From Candidatus Palauibacter rhopaloidicola (GTDB lineage: Bacteria > Gemmatimonadota > Gemmatimonadetes > Palauibacterales > Palauibacteraceae): 64,000 nt of DNA. Positions within the stretch are counted from its first letter, which is position 1; each line of letters opens with the position of its first letter. The stretch covers positions 1-64,000 of the forward strand of contig JAPPGH010000049.1 in NCBI GenBank assembly GCA_026914155.1, written 5' to 3'. Below, piece after piece: positions 1 through 10,991 of the stretch. The position numbers and the translations under genes were made by a program. Below the pieces are notes generated by a model. The model was not told where the DNA came from and ran no database searches. It saw nothing but the letters and a program-made list of their open reading frames with translations.

Positions 1-337
1 GCGCACGAAGGGGGCCGAGAGCCGCTTGTGTGGATGGCGGCCCCGGGGCTTGCCTTGCGGGCGTTTCACGGGGGCTCTGTTCACATTATCCATCCCCTAA
101 TCGTAACCGAGATGGAGCGGGATAGCAAGGGCCGTCGCTGGACGGACGGGGTAGGACGAATCCTACCTAAAGCATTGCTAAAACAGGATGTTACGAACTG
201 CTATGAACGATGTCGGACATCATGGGATTCCAAGCGTCCGACTTGCAGCGCTATGTGACCGAGGAGCAACGCAGAGCGCAGCGTTTCAGGCGGGATGCAT
301 CGCCGCTCGAACGCAGCAGGGCTTTTGTCGCGGGCTG
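1..337. other. Left-edge region without a recognisable gene
   Basis: No reading frame here resembles a protein family. Two perfect inverted repeats are visible: GGTAGGA/TCCTACC around CGAA at 150-167, and GATGTC/GACATC around one G at 209-221. Neither is followed by a T-run on either strand. The right end holds a copy of the stop-adjacent repeat that follows guaB. The region lies downstream of guaB and may carry its 3' untranslated region or regulatory sites of a gene left of the window. Confidence 0.4.
150..167. other. Perfect 7-bp hairpin downstream of guaB
   Basis: GGTAGGA and TCCTACC are exact reverse complements separated by CGAA. No T-tract follows on either strand, so an intrinsic terminator is not supported. 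It could be an RNA structure at the end of the guaB transcript or a protein-binding site. Confidence 0.35.

Positions 338-340
<3 letters not shown>
312..340 (-). repeat. Stop-adjacent repeat, copy A (after guaB)
   Basis: Read on the minus strand, the guaB stop TAG runs directly into CAGCCCGCGACAAAAGCCC and then a TGCTGC end. The outer GCAGC and GCTGC arms are complementary. It shares its core with eight other copies in this window, and like most of them it lies immediately 3' of a stop codon in the sense of the upstream gene. Confidence 0.6.
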
Positions 341-1838
<1,498 letters not shown>

Positions 1839-1880
1839 ACGAGCGGCCCGCGCTTCGACCGCCGCGACGACGGCTCGGGT

Positions 1881-2258
1881 CTACGGGTCGACGACGATCT
1901 CGCGCGTCTCGGGCGGAGGGCGGTCCTCCCGGGGTTCCGGTTCCGGGTTGCCCGCTTCGAGTTCGGCGAGGAATCCGCGCCCGGCTTCGCGGAACGAGTC
2001 GATCACGCGGTCGGCCGCGCCGAGCACCTTCATCGTTCCCTTGACCGCGGTCGTCGAGGCCCGCGTCCTCCGCAGCCCCCGGTGGACGGACTCGGCGAAG
2101 TGCTGGAACGGGTCCGCGCCGGACGGCGGCCGGGAGGCGTACTTCGACGCAAGATAGTCGATGAAATCGACGACCTCGTACTGCTTGTCCTCGGGGAGAG
2201 CCTGGAGCTTCCTCCAGATCTTCTTCCTCAGGATCTCGTTCATGCCTTCTTCGGCCAT
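1881..2258 (-). CDS. DUF2281-like small protein
   Basis: A 125-aa cytoplasmic protein of unknown function. The N-terminal block LQALPEDKQYEVVDFIDYLA resembles the DUF2281 helix that recurs in small antitoxin-like proteins. The rest is an amphipathic helical stretch (about residues 50-95) followed by a proline/glutamate-rich acidic tail ending in EIVVDP. The ATG at 2258 begins MAEEGMNEILRKK; an in-frame extension upstream would be Arg/Gly-rich and unlike a protein. It lies behind guaB in the same direction with a 76-base gap and diverges from the epimerase. No partner toxin is visible, so the antitoxin idea is weak. Confidence 0.7.
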   Translation of the reverse strand: MAEEGMNEILRKKIWRKLQALPEDKQYEVVDFIDYLASKYASRPPSGADPFQHFAESVHRGLRRTRASTTAVKGTMKVLGAADRVIDSFREAGRGFLAELEAGNPEPEPREDRPPPETREIVVDP

Positions 2259-2406
2259 GGTGCCCTTCCGACTCCGCGGTCGCCCACACCCGCCCGGCGT
2301 GCCGTCGCCGGTCCCCCTCATACTCCGCCCGACCCGGGGCAGGTTTCAAGTACGCAGCGGGCGCAGCGGTGCGAGGGGTTCCGCCGTCCGCCGCCCCAAG
2401 CATAAC

Positions 2407-3431
<1,025 letters not shown>

Positions 3432-3435
<4 letters not shown>

Positions 3436-4145
3436 GCAGCGGGGACTGGCCGGCGCGCGCCCGTCCTCCGGGGCTACCGGGCTCCGGCCTTCACCTGTGG
3501 AGAATCGACCTCTCCACCCGTGGCGGGTCCGGCGACCGCGCCCTCCTGAGCCCGGACGAGCGGGCCCGCGCCGAACGACTCGTCAGCGCGAAGGCGCGCG
3601 CCCGGTTCCGTCGCGCCCGCATCGCGCTGCGGCGCCTCCTCTCCGAGTACCTGCGCGTTCCGCCCGGCGAGCTGGCGCTGGAGTACGGCGAGCACGGAAA
3701 ACCCCGGCTGGTGTCGGCGCGAGGGGACGACGGGGCCGGCGACGCGCCCCCGTTCTACTTCAATCTCAGCCACTCGGGCGGGCTCGCGCTCTGCGCCGTG
3801 GGCCAGTTCGGCGAGATCGGCGTCGACATCGAACGCATCCGGCCGCTCAGTTATCCGGGGCCTCTCGCGCGCGACCATCTCTCCCCCGAGGAATGGCGCC
3901 TTCGGTCCGACTGGGAGACCGCGGCGGCCAGGCCGGAGTTCTTCCGGATCTGGGCCCGAAAGGAGGCGATCCTCAAGGCCGCCGGCTTCGGCCTGTCGCG
4001 TCCGCTGGGCCGCGTCGACACGATTCGCGGGGAACTCGACGGACGCTCCTGGTGGCTGATGGACCTCTTCCCCGGGGAAGGCTTCACAGGCGCCGTGGCG
4101 TGCTCCCGGGCGCCCGAATCCGTCCGGCAGTGGAGCTGGCCCTAG
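3432..4145 (+). CDS. 4'-phosphopantetheinyl transferase, Sfp type, probable CTG start
   Basis: Transfers phosphopantetheine from CoA to a serine of carrier proteins. The family motifs occur in order: EYGEHGKPRL, FNLSHSGGLALCAV, GVDIERIRPL and the FFRIWARKEAILKAAGFGL helix whose W-x-x-K-E residues bind metal and CoA. The first canonical start (GTG at 3711) would remove the GKP motif and half the fold. In frame, coding homology extends upstream to about LHLWRIDL at 3489, and between the preceding stop at 3318 and 3711 there is no ATG, GTG or TTG. The CTG at 3432 overlaps the epimerase TGA as CTGA and gives 237 aa, a usual length; CTG at 3495 is an alternative. The start is inference, the family call is firm. 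Confidence 0.82.
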
Positions 4146-4194
4146 CGGTCCGTGGCAAGAGCGGCGCCGATGCAGGGCTTTTGCCGCGCGCTGC
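4143..4194 (+). terminator. Hairpin from two opposed repeat copies after the PPTase
   Basis: The PPTase stop TAG opens a forward repeat copy with core CCGTGGCAAGAGC (about 4149-4161), and a reverse copy follows with GCTTTTGCCGCG (4177-4188). These twelve-base arms pair with ten Watson-Crick pairs and two G-U wobbles around a 15-base loop. No long U-run follows. A terminator or insulator between the PPTase and the glnA promoter at 4199 is the likely role. Confidence 0.55.
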
Positions 4195-4198
4195 GAGG

Positions 4199-4227
4199 TT
4201 GACGATGGCCGACTCGCCCCGCATAGT
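4199..4227 (+). promoter_or_regulatory. glnA sigma-70 promoter
   Basis: TTGACG (4199-4204) and CATAGT (4222-4227) are separated by 17 bases. The expected start near 4234 gives a leader of about 90 bases before the glnA ATG. A CCCGCA/TGCGGG inverted repeat straddles the -10 region and may be an operator. Confidence 0.6.
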
Positions 4228-4324
4228 GCCTCGCGACATTGCGGGTCGTGCCCGACCGCCCGGCGCGGAACCGAACGTACGAACCCCCCTTTCCAGTACG
4301 CCCAAGTGACCCGGAGGTCGCACC

Positions 4325-5725
4325 ATGTCCGACGCCGTTTTTGCGGCACCCAGTGAACATCCCTCGCACGTTCGATACGACGACTACGGGAGCACCGTCG
4401 CCTCGGGCGACCGGGACCAGATCCTGAAGCTCTGCGAGGAACTGAACGTCCGCTTCCTTCGTCTCATCTTCATCGACATCAACGGCTTCCCGAAGAACGT
4501 CGAGGTCCCGGCGAGCAAGCTCGAAGACGGGTTCGACGCCAAGGTCATGTTCGACGGGTCGTCGATCGCGGGCTACGTCCGCATCGAGGAGAGCGACATG
4601 CTCCTCCGTCCGGACCTGGACACGTTCCGGGTCTTCCCGTGGGGGAACCCGGACGCCCGGGTCGCCCAGATGTACTGCGACGTCCGGCGCCCGTACAACA
4701 AGCCGTTCGGGGGTTGCCCGCGTGCGGCGCTCAAGCGCGTCGTCGCCAGAGCGGAGTCGATGGGCTACACGATGTACTCGGCCGTCGAGGCCGAGTTCTT
4801 CCTCTTCAAGACGAACGAGGACGGTAGCTGCAATTTCGTCACCCACGACGATGGCGGGTACTTCGACCTCACGCCGTCGGACCTCGCCGAGCGGGCGCGC
4901 CGCGAGATGGTCACCGGCATGGAGGCGATGGGCCTCGATGTCGAGGCCGCGCACCACGAGGTCGCCGAGGGCCAGCACGAGATCGACTACAAGTACGGCG
5001 AGGCGCTGCGGACAGCCGACGACCTCATGACCTTCAAGTTCATCGTCCGGAACGTCGCGCTCGCGCACGGGCTCCACGCGACGTTCATGCCGAAGCCCAT
5101 CTTCGGCGCAAACGGTTCCGGCATGCACACGCACCAGTCGCTGTTCAAGGACGGGAAGAACATCTTCCACGACGCGAACGCCGACTACGAGCTGGCCGAT
5201 GTCATGCTCCACTACATCGGCGGCCTCAAGAAGCACGCACGGGCCATCGCGGCGGTCACCAACCCGATCGTGAACAGCTACAAGCGGCTCGTGCCCGGCT
5301 ACGAGGCGCCGATCTCCATCGCGTGGTCGCAGCGGAACCGCTCGCCGATGATCCGCATCCCGGAGCAGCGCGGCGTCGGGACGAGGCTCGAGTTCCGCAT
5401 GCCCGACCCGTCCTGCAACGGCTACTTGGCGACGGCCGTCCAGCTCGCCGCCGGCCTCGACGGCATCGAAAACAAGATCGATCCCGGCCCACCGCTCGAC
5501 ACGAACGTGTGGCAGCTGTCCGACGAGGAGCGCGAGCGGATCGGGCTCGAAGTGCTGCCGGCTAACCTGGGCGAGGCCGTGGAGGAACTCGAGGCGAACG
5601 AAGTCATGAAGGATGCCCTCGGCGACCACATCTTCGAGCAGTTCGTGAGCCGCAAGAAGGCCGAGTGGAGCGACTACGTGGCGTCGGTCTCCGAGTGGGA
5701 GCTCGAGCAGTACATCAACTACTAG
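4325..5725 (+). CDS. glnA: Glutamine synthetase, type I
   Basis: Makes glutamine from glutamate, ammonia and ATP in the cytoplasm as a dodecamer. The 466-aa protein carries MFDGSSIAGYVRIEESDM, the ammonia/metal segment SAVEAEFFLF, the NGSGMHTHQSLF signature, the NPIVNSYKRLVPGYEAPISI loop and the RIPEQRGVGTRLEFRMPD segment. The adenylylation motif around a conserved tyrosine (NLYDLP type) is not visible near the C-terminus, so control by adenylylation is unlikely. A GGAGGT Shine-Dalgarno stands eight bases before the ATG. It converges with the NAD-glutamate dehydrogenase, placing two opposite glutamate-metabolising activities side by side. Confidence 0.96.
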   Translation: MSDAVFAAPSEHPSHVRYDDYGSTVASGDRDQILKLCEELNVRFLRLIFIDINGFPKNVEVPASKLEDGFDAKVMFDGSSIAGYVRIEESDMLLRPDLDTFRVFPWGNPDARVAQMYCDVRRPYNKPFGGCPRAALKRVVARAESMGYTMYSAVEAEFFLFKTNEDGSCNFVTHDDGGYFDLTPSDLAERARREMVTGMEAMGLDVEAAHHEVAEGQHEIDYKYGEALRTADDLMTFKFIVRNVALAHGLHATFMPKPIFGANGSGMHTHQSLFKDGKNIFHDANADYELADVMLHYIGGLKKHARAIAAVTNPIVNSYKRLVPGYEAPISIAWSQRNRSPMIRIPEQRGVGTRLEFRMPDPSCNGYLATAVQLAAGLDGIENKIDPGPPLDTNVWQLSDEERERIGLEVLPANLGEAVEELEANEVMKDALGDHIFEQFVSRKKAEWSDYVASVSEWELEQYINY

Positions 5726-5738
5726 CTGCCTGAGCCGA

Positions 5739-8700
5739 TCAGCGATCCGGGGGTTCCAGGATCCCCGGATCGTTGACGGCGTCCACCGCCACGACGAGCC
5801 CGGGGAGCCCCGCCCCGGCACTCCGGATGTCGGCGATCACATTCCGAATCCGGCTCAACCCCACCGCATTCCGGCGCCGGAAGGATCGCATCGCCTCTTC
5901 CGTCGTCGACGACTCGGAGCGGGCGATGATCTGCGCCGCCATGCGCGAACGCGCCAGCTCGAGTCGCGTGACGAGGATGCGCGCCGCCCTCTGATCCCAC
6001 GGATCGTCCGCGGCCAGCGAGTAGACGCGGCCCCGCAGCCACGGAAAGTCGATCTCCTCGGCGAGACCGAAGTACACGGCGCCGACCTCGCGCGTGCCGG
6101 CGCCCGTTTCCCGGATGAGGCTGGCAATCGGCAGCAGTTCGTCGACGTAGCGGAAGGTCGTGAGTCGCGCCGCGCCCTCCGGATCGAGGCCGTCCATCTC
6201 GTGCAATGAGCAGGTGGACTCGAAGCGTTCCAGCCGCTCGGCGGTGAGCAGTTCCGGCAGAGCCTCGCGGACGGCCCGCACGGGGTCGTGCAGCCACTCG
6301 ATCGCCTCGCTGACCGGCTCCGAGGGGTCGGTCCGCTCCAGGAGCCATCGCGTCGCGCGCGTCAGCGCGTCCGCCATCGCGAGGTAGCACTCGTTCTGCG
6401 CCCCGCTCCGCATCCGGACATCCGCGACGCGCAGCCGCTCGTACAGGTCCTCGGCGTCCGCGATCCGTGACGCGACGTACCAGGTGCGGGCGACGGTCGC
6501 GGCGGCGCGGCCGGTCTCCTCCATGATCCGGATGTGGCTCGTGGCGCCCATGCGGTCCACGTAGCGGTTCGTCAGCAGCATGCTCGAAATGTTCGGGCGC
6601 AGCCGGTGCTCCTCGAGGTCCGAGGTGTCGACCTCCTTCAGCGCCCCGAAAGGGAAGTAGTCCTCCACAAGTTCCATCATGGCCGGGTCGCGGGACACGC
6701 TGGATTCCGTGAGCGCATGCTTGAGGTGAAGCTTCGAGTAGGCCATCACGGTGGCGAGTTCCGGCCTCGTGAGGTGCGCCTCGGCGTTCTCCCGTTCGAT
6801 GAGCTCCTCCCCCGCCGGCAGGTATTCGAGGGCCGGATCCAGGATCCCCTCCCGCTCGAAGCGCTGGATCACCTCGCGGAACGTCGCGGGCGCGCGTCGC
6901 GCCCGGATGTAGTCGAGGCTGATGGCGAGGCTCTGGCTGTAGGTGTTGCGGAGAACCTTCCACGCGACCTCGTCCGTGCATTCGCGAAGCAGGTCGTTGC
7001 GCGCGTCGTAGTCGATCGCCCCGCGCGACAGCGGGGCGCCCAGCAGGATCTTCAGGTTGACCTCGTGGTCGGACATGTCGACCCCGGCGGAGTTGTCCAC
7101 GGCATCGGTGTTGATGCTCCCCCCGCGGAGCGCGTATTCGACCCGCGCGCGCTGCGTGAAGCCGAGATTGCCGCCCTCCCCGACGACCCGCGCCTGAATG
7201 GCCGTCGCATCGACGCGCGTGGGATCGCCGCTCGGGTCGCCGACATCCGCGTGACGTTCGGAACTCGCCTTCACGTAAGTGCCGATGCCGCCGTTCCAGA
7301 GGAGGTCGACCGGCGCCGACAGGATCGCGCGGATCAACTCGTTTCCGTTCATCTCCTCGCGATCGATGGCGAGGCGCTCGCGGATCTGCGGCGACAGGTG
7401 GATCTGCTTCTCCGTGCGGTCGAAGACGCCGCCCCCCTCGCTCAGGAGTCCGGCGTCGTAGTCGGCCCACGACGAAGCCGGGAGCTCGAACAGCCGCTTC
7501 CGTTCCTCCCACGACGCCTTCGGGTCCGGGTCCGGATCGAGGAAGATGTCGCGGTGATCGAAGGCGGCGACGAGCTGGATCTGCTTGCTGAGCAGCATCC
7601 CGTTGCCGAACACGTCGCCGCTCATGTCGCCGATGCCGACCGCCGTGAACGGTTCGTTCTCGTAGTCGATGTCCGCTTCGCGGAAGTGGCGCTTCACGCA
7701 CTCCCACGCACCGCGGGCCGTGATTCCCTCCTTCTTGTGGTCGTACCCCTGCGACCCGCCGGAGGCGAAGGCGTCATCGAGCCAGAAGCCCGCTTCCGCC
7801 GCAAGTTCGTTGGCCGTATCCGAGTTCTTCGCCGTCCCCTTGTCCGCCGCGACGACGAGATACGGGTCCGGTCCGTCGCGGATCACCATCCCCCGGGGTC
7901 GCGTCACCTCGCCATCGGCTACGTCGTCCGAGACTTCCAGCAGGCCGCGAATGAAGTCCCGGTAGCTGTCCAGCCCTGCCGCAAGCCTCCCCTCGCGATC
8001 TTCGGGCAGGCCCTTCACGATGAAGGCGCCCTTCGCGCCGCCGGGCACGATGACGGCGTTCTTCACCCGCTGCGTCTTCACGAGCCCGAGCACTTCCACC
8101 CGGAAGTCCCCGTAGCGGTCGCTCCACCTGATCCCGCCGCGCGCCACGTCGTCCATGCGCAGGTGGGCGGCCTCCGTTCGAGGGCCGCGTAGGTAGACCT
8201 CGTGCTTCGGCTTCGGCTCGGGAATGAAGTCGACGGAGCGGCTCGAGATCTTGAGCGCGAGAAGAGGCGAACGGCGCAAGTCGCCCCGGTAGTGGTTCGT
8301 GCGCACGGTCGCGTGGACGAGTTCCATCATCCGCCGCAGCGTCCGGTCGTCCTCGATCCCCCGTACCGAAGCAAGTCCGCGCGTGAACTCGCGCTTCAGA
8401 CGCCGCATCGCGTCGTCCGCCCCCTCCTGCGCCTCCGGATCGAAGCGCGCCTCGAAGGCCCGGAAGATGCAGCGTGCGATGCCGGGGTACGCCGTGAGCG
8501 GAAACTGGCCTCCCGTGGGAGCGGCGACGGCGCCGATGCGGAACGTGTAGCCCGCGTAGGCCCGGAGGACCGATACCTCCCGCCATGTGAGGCCGGCGGT
8601 CACGATGAGCTCGTTCAGCCGGTCATCTTCCGCCATCCCCGCCCGGATGGCCCGCAGCATGTCGCCGATCCGGTCCTGCGCCGCCGCGATGTCGAGGTCG

Positions 8701-10580
8701 CCGGCCCGCCGCGCCTCGGCCTCGAAGGACTGGACGCGCGCCGCGAACGTCTCTTCGGTAGCGTCGGGCGTCTCGTCCCTGAGCTGGATCGTAAAGCGGA
8801 GCGAGTCGAGCACCCGGAGCCCCAGGTTCTCGAGCGTGGGGATCACGTCGCTCAGGACGTAGTGACCCTTCCGGGCGTACAGCCGCAGCTGATAGTGCCG
8901 CCCGTCGCCCTCTTCGGGGGACCGCTTGAGCAGCACCTGGCTCTCGCCCGTCTCGGCCAGCCGCGCGAGACAGGCCACATCCTCGACCGCGGTGTCGATG
9001 TCCATCGCCGCCTGGTAGCCGGTCGAGAAACGCACGACGTGCGTCGCGAGTTCGTGGCCCCGCGTGGGGCCGTGGACGGCGTCGAGAGCGTCCTCGAGGC
9101 GTTCCTCCCAGGTGCGGACGATCGAGCGGACCTTGGCCTGGACGGCATCGAGGTCGACCGACCCCACCTCGTCCGGGTCGTGGGCCACGTAGAAGTGGAG
9201 GCGCGCCTGGTCGCCCTGGCCGAGCGCGAGATGATAGTTGAGGAGCGTCCCCCGGTAGGCCTCGATCAGCGCCGCCTGCAGCCGCCTCCGCACCTGCCCC
9301 GAGAAATGGGTCTTGGGGAGGATGACGAGGAGCTGGACGCCACGGCCGAGCTGGTCGGGACGCGCCGTGACCCGCACGTCGTCCCCGCCGCCGGTCGCCA
9401 TCACCGCATCGATGACCGAGCGGATCTCCTCCACCGAGGCGAGGAACAGTTCCTCCTTCGGCATCGAGTTGAACGTCCCCAGGATGACGTTGTAGTCGTG
9501 CGATCCGGGGGGCGCGGCTTCCAGCTGCAGGATCTCGCGCAGCTTGCGGCGCAGGATCGGGATGGAGGAGGCTTCCTGCGAGAACGCCTTCGCGGTGAAC
9601 AGACCGAGGAACCGGTGCTCGCCGTACACCGTCCCGTCCGGGCGCAGCCGCTTGATCCCCACGTAGTCCATGCGGACGTTGCGCCGAATCGGACTCTGGG
9701 CGTTGGTCTTGGAGATGATGAGAAGCGGGCCGCCCAGCACCCGGGCGCGAAGGTAGGCGGGGAGTTCGTCCAGGGGCCGCGGTTCGTAGTATTTCGATTC
9801 TTCGTCGTCCCTGAGGATCCCGAGCCCGCTCCCCTCGTCGACGTGGATCCAGTCGCGGCCGGCATCGTCCGTCTCGATGCGGTACGCGCGGTAGCCGAGG
9901 AAGACGAAACCGGGGTCCACGAGCCACCGGAGGAGGTCCTGGATCTCCTCGAACTCGGTGCTGCGCCACGGTGTCTCCCGCCGCTTGTCGTCGAGTTCGC
10001 CGACGAGCGTCTTCACCCGCTCGATCATGGGGGAGAAGTCCCCGGTGACGGCTCTCACGAGTTCGAGGCGCCGCCGCACTTCGGCTTCCAGCGTGTCGCG
10101 GACCTCCGCGTGGTGGGCGTCGTCGAGCACGATGTGGACGACCGACACGCGGGTGCCGTCGGCGGAGTGGTCGCGGATGTCGAGTACGCGTCCGGACGCG
10201 TCCCGGTCCACCACGACGACCGGGTGGAGAAGGAGCGGCAGGTCGAGCCCCGCCGAGTGGAGGTACTCGCGCAGCGTGTCGACGATGAAGGGCCGGTCCT
10301 CCATCACCGTCTGGAGCACGCCGCGCGACGGATCGTCCTCGTCCCAGGCGAGTCGGATCGCGATTTCGCCGTCGGCGGCGCCGGCCACGAGGCGGTAGAG
10401 GGCGGCGACATCGTCGGCCAGGGCGCGGACGGAGCGTCCGTCCGCGATGTGGGCGTAGCCGCGGCTGAAGAGACGGCGGGAGAGGCCGCGGACCGCTTCG
10501 CCGGGCGCATCCGGGAGTCGCGATTCGATCTCGCGGATCAGGGGCCCGAGGTCCGACTGCTGCGCAGGCTTGTTTTTCAT
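5739..10580 (-). CDS. NAD-specific glutamate dehydrogenase, large (GDH180) type
   Basis: Oxidatively deaminates glutamate to 2-oxoglutarate with NAD. The 1613-aa length fits the roughly 180-kDa bacterial class. An N-terminal regulatory half (ACT-like segments up to about residue 700) precedes the catalytic core, where GGIRWSDRYGDFRVEV and VPGGAKGAFIVKG (about 820-860) give the substrate-binding lysines, and VVGEGGNLGFTQRARVEYA belongs to the Rossmann part. A long C-terminal helical domain follows. The ATG at 10580 lies five bases after a -10 element, so the message is probably leaderless. The last codons contain a strong inverted repeat that may terminate both this gene and glnA. The divergent neighbour is the SelW-like gene. 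Confidence 0.95.
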   Translation of the reverse strand: MKNKPAQQSDLGPLIREIESRLPDAPGEAVRGLSRRLFSRGYAHIADGRSVRALADDVAALYRLVAGAADGEIAIRLAWDEDDPSRGVLQTVMEDRPFIVDTLREYLHSAGLDLPLLLHPVVVVDRDASGRVLDIRDHSADGTRVSVVHIVLDDAHHAEVRDTLEAEVRRRLELVRAVTGDFSPMIERVKTLVGELDDKRRETPWRSTEFEEIQDLLRWLVDPGFVFLGYRAYRIETDDAGRDWIHVDEGSGLGILRDDEESKYYEPRPLDELPAYLRARVLGGPLLIISKTNAQSPIRRNVRMDYVGIKRLRPDGTVYGEHRFLGLFTAKAFSQEASSIPILRRKLREILQLEAAPPGSHDYNVILGTFNSMPKEELFLASVEEIRSVIDAVMATGGGDDVRVTARPDQLGRGVQLLVILPKTHFSGQVRRRLQAALIEAYRGTLLNYHLALGQGDQARLHFYVAHDPDEVGSVDLDAVQAKVRSIVRTWEERLEDALDAVHGPTRGHELATHVVRFSTGYQAAMDIDTAVEDVACLARLAETGESQVLLKRSPEEGDGRHYQLRLYARKGHYVLSDVIPTLENLGLRVLDSLRFTIQLRDETPDATEETFAARVQSFEAEARRAGDLDIAAAQDRIGDMLRAIRAGMAEDDRLNELIVTAGLTWREVSVLRAYAGYTFRIGAVAAPTGGQFPLTAYPGIARCIFRAFEARFDPEAQEGADDAMRRLKREFTRGLASVRGIEDDRTLRRMMELVHATVRTNHYRGDLRRSPLLALKISSRSVDFIPEPKPKHEVYLRGPRTEAAHLRMDDVARGGIRWSDRYGDFRVEVLGLVKTQRVKNAVIVPGGAKGAFIVKGLPEDREGRLAAGLDSYRDFIRGLLEVSDDVADGEVTRPRGMVIRDGPDPYLVVAADKGTAKNSDTANELAAEAGFWLDDAFASGGSQGYDHKKEGITARGAWECVKRHFREADIDYENEPFTAVGIGDMSGDVFGNGMLLSKQIQLVAAFDHRDIFLDPDPDPKASWEERKRLFELPASSWADYDAGLLSEGGGVFDRTEKQIHLSPQIRERLAIDREEMNGNELIRAILSAPVDLLWNGGIGTYVKASSERHADVGDPSGDPTRVDATAIQARVVGEGGNLGFTQRARVEYALRGGSINTDAVDNSAGVDMSDHEVNLKILLGAPLSRGAIDYDARNDLLRECTDEVAWKVLRNTYSQSLAISLDYIRARRAPATFREVIQRFEREGILDPALEYLPAGEELIERENAEAHLTRPELATVMAYSKLHLKHALTESSVSRDPAMMELVEDYFPFGALKEVDTSDLEEHRLRPNISSMLLTNRYVDRMGATSHIRIMEETGRAAATVARTWYVASRIADAEDLYERLRVADVRMRSGAQNECYLAMADALTRATRWLLERTDPSEPVSEAIEWLHDPVRAVREALPELLTAERLERFESTCSLHEMDGLDPEGAARLTTFRYVDELLPIASLIRETGAGTREVGAVYFGLAEEIDFPWLRGRVYSLAADDPWDQRAARILVTRLELARSRMAAQIIARSESSTTEEAMRSFRRRNAVGLSRIRNVIADIRSAGAGLPGLVVAVDAVNDPGILEPPDR
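5744..5771. terminator. Convergent terminator-like inverted repeat, glnA / glutamate dehydrogenase
   Basis: GATCCGGGG (5744-5752) and CCCCGGATC (5763-5771) are perfect reverse complements with a ten-base loop. The structure sits inside the last codons of the glutamate dehydrogenase gene and 19 bases past the glnA stop. There is no T-tract, so it may act as a bidirectional stop together with Rho or as a transcript-end stabiliser. Confidence 0.5.
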
Positions 10581-10585
10581 GCCCG

Positions 10586-10615
10586 TAGATACCCCATTGT
10601 GCCGTACAGGGTCAA
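10586..10615 (-). promoter_or_regulatory. Glutamate dehydrogenase promoter, leaderless type
   Basis: On the minus strand TTGACC (10610-10615) is followed after 18 bases by TATCTA (10586-10591). The start codon begins five bases after the -10 hexamer, with no room for a Shine-Dalgarno. Confidence 0.55.
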
Positions 10616-10708
10616 CGGCGAACCTGCCGGACTCCGAATCGGAGCCCGCGCCGACGCGCGCGACGGGCCGTCGGAACCGAGAAAGGGACGACGAAAGGGG
10701 CGACCGGG

Positions 10709-10927
10709 ATGCATATATCCATCGAATACTGCGTCGTTTGAGAGTACGAACCGCAAGCCGCCAGTCTGGCGGCCACCCTCAGAGATCGGTTCGCGGACAT
10801 CGAGATCGAGATGATCCCCTCCGGCGACGGCCGGTTCGAGGTGGTGGCGGAGGGAAATCTCATCTATTCGAAGGCCGCCACCGGCCGGCACCCGACCCAT
10901 GAGGAGATCCTCGACGCGCTGGGCTAG
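10709..10927 (+). CDS. SelW/Rdx-family selenoprotein with in-frame TGA (Sec11)
   Basis: A 72-residue thioredoxin-like Rdx protein. It starts at ATG 10709 (MHISIEYCVV), meets TGA at 10739-10741, then continues in the same frame with EYEPQAASLAATLRDRF, FEVVAEGNLIYSKAATGRHP and THEEILDALG to a TAG at 10925. The TGA falls exactly at the second position of the family's redox motif, CxxC or CxxU, as Cys8-Val-Val-Sec11. Downstream conservation (a beta-strand, the hydrophobic YSK segment and the last helix) rules out a chance stop. A purine-rich AAAGGGG ribosome site precedes the ATG by eight bases, and a SECIS-like hairpin follows the TGA. The role is presumably thiol redox; partners are unknown. 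Standard gene callers would miss or truncate it. Confidence 0.85.
10757..10773 (+). promoter_or_regulatory. Candidate bacterial SECIS hairpin
   Basis: GCCGCCA and TGGCGGC form a perfect seven-pair stem around GTC. The apical loop is about 22 bases after the TGA, within the usual spacing of bacterial SECIS elements, and its first loop base is G, as SelB recognition usually requires. It lies inside the coding sequence, as expected for bacteria. Confidence 0.6.
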
Positions 10928-10954
10928 CGGGACGCGCCCGGGTTAGCGGGCCAA

Positions 10955-10972
10955 ACGTTCCCGCGGGAACGT
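10955..10972. repeat. 18-bp perfect palindrome, intergenic copy
   Basis: ACGTTCCCGCGGGAACGT is its own reverse complement and lies between two convergent genes, the selenoprotein and the cupin protein. GGCC flanks on both sides lengthen the potential hairpin imperfectly. The identical 18 bases recur inside dnaE2 at 17537-17554. It may serve here as a bidirectional terminator. Confidence 0.65.
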
Positions 10973-10991
10973 CCAGGCCGGATCGAGCGAC

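Noticed and set aside
5722-7707. A 661-codon minus-strand frame inside the glutamate dehydrogenase
   Set aside because: Out-of-frame reading of the real gene, which has strong homology in the other frame.
10739-10741. Reading the TGA as an ordinary nonsense mutation
   Set aside because: It falls exactly on the family Sec/Cys position, with intact sequence and a SECIS-like hairpin downstream. It is not fully excluded until Sec machinery is confirmed.
8202-10814. An 870-codon plus-strand frame opposite the glutamate dehydrogenase, extending through the selenoprotein region
   Set aside because: Antisense shadow; no motifs. Its end overlaps the true selenoprotein gene in another frame.
10570-10902. 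A 110-codon plus-strand frame over the selenoprotein
   Set aside because: Its Arg/Gly-rich translation is not protein-like; the frame with Rdx homology is the one containing TGA.
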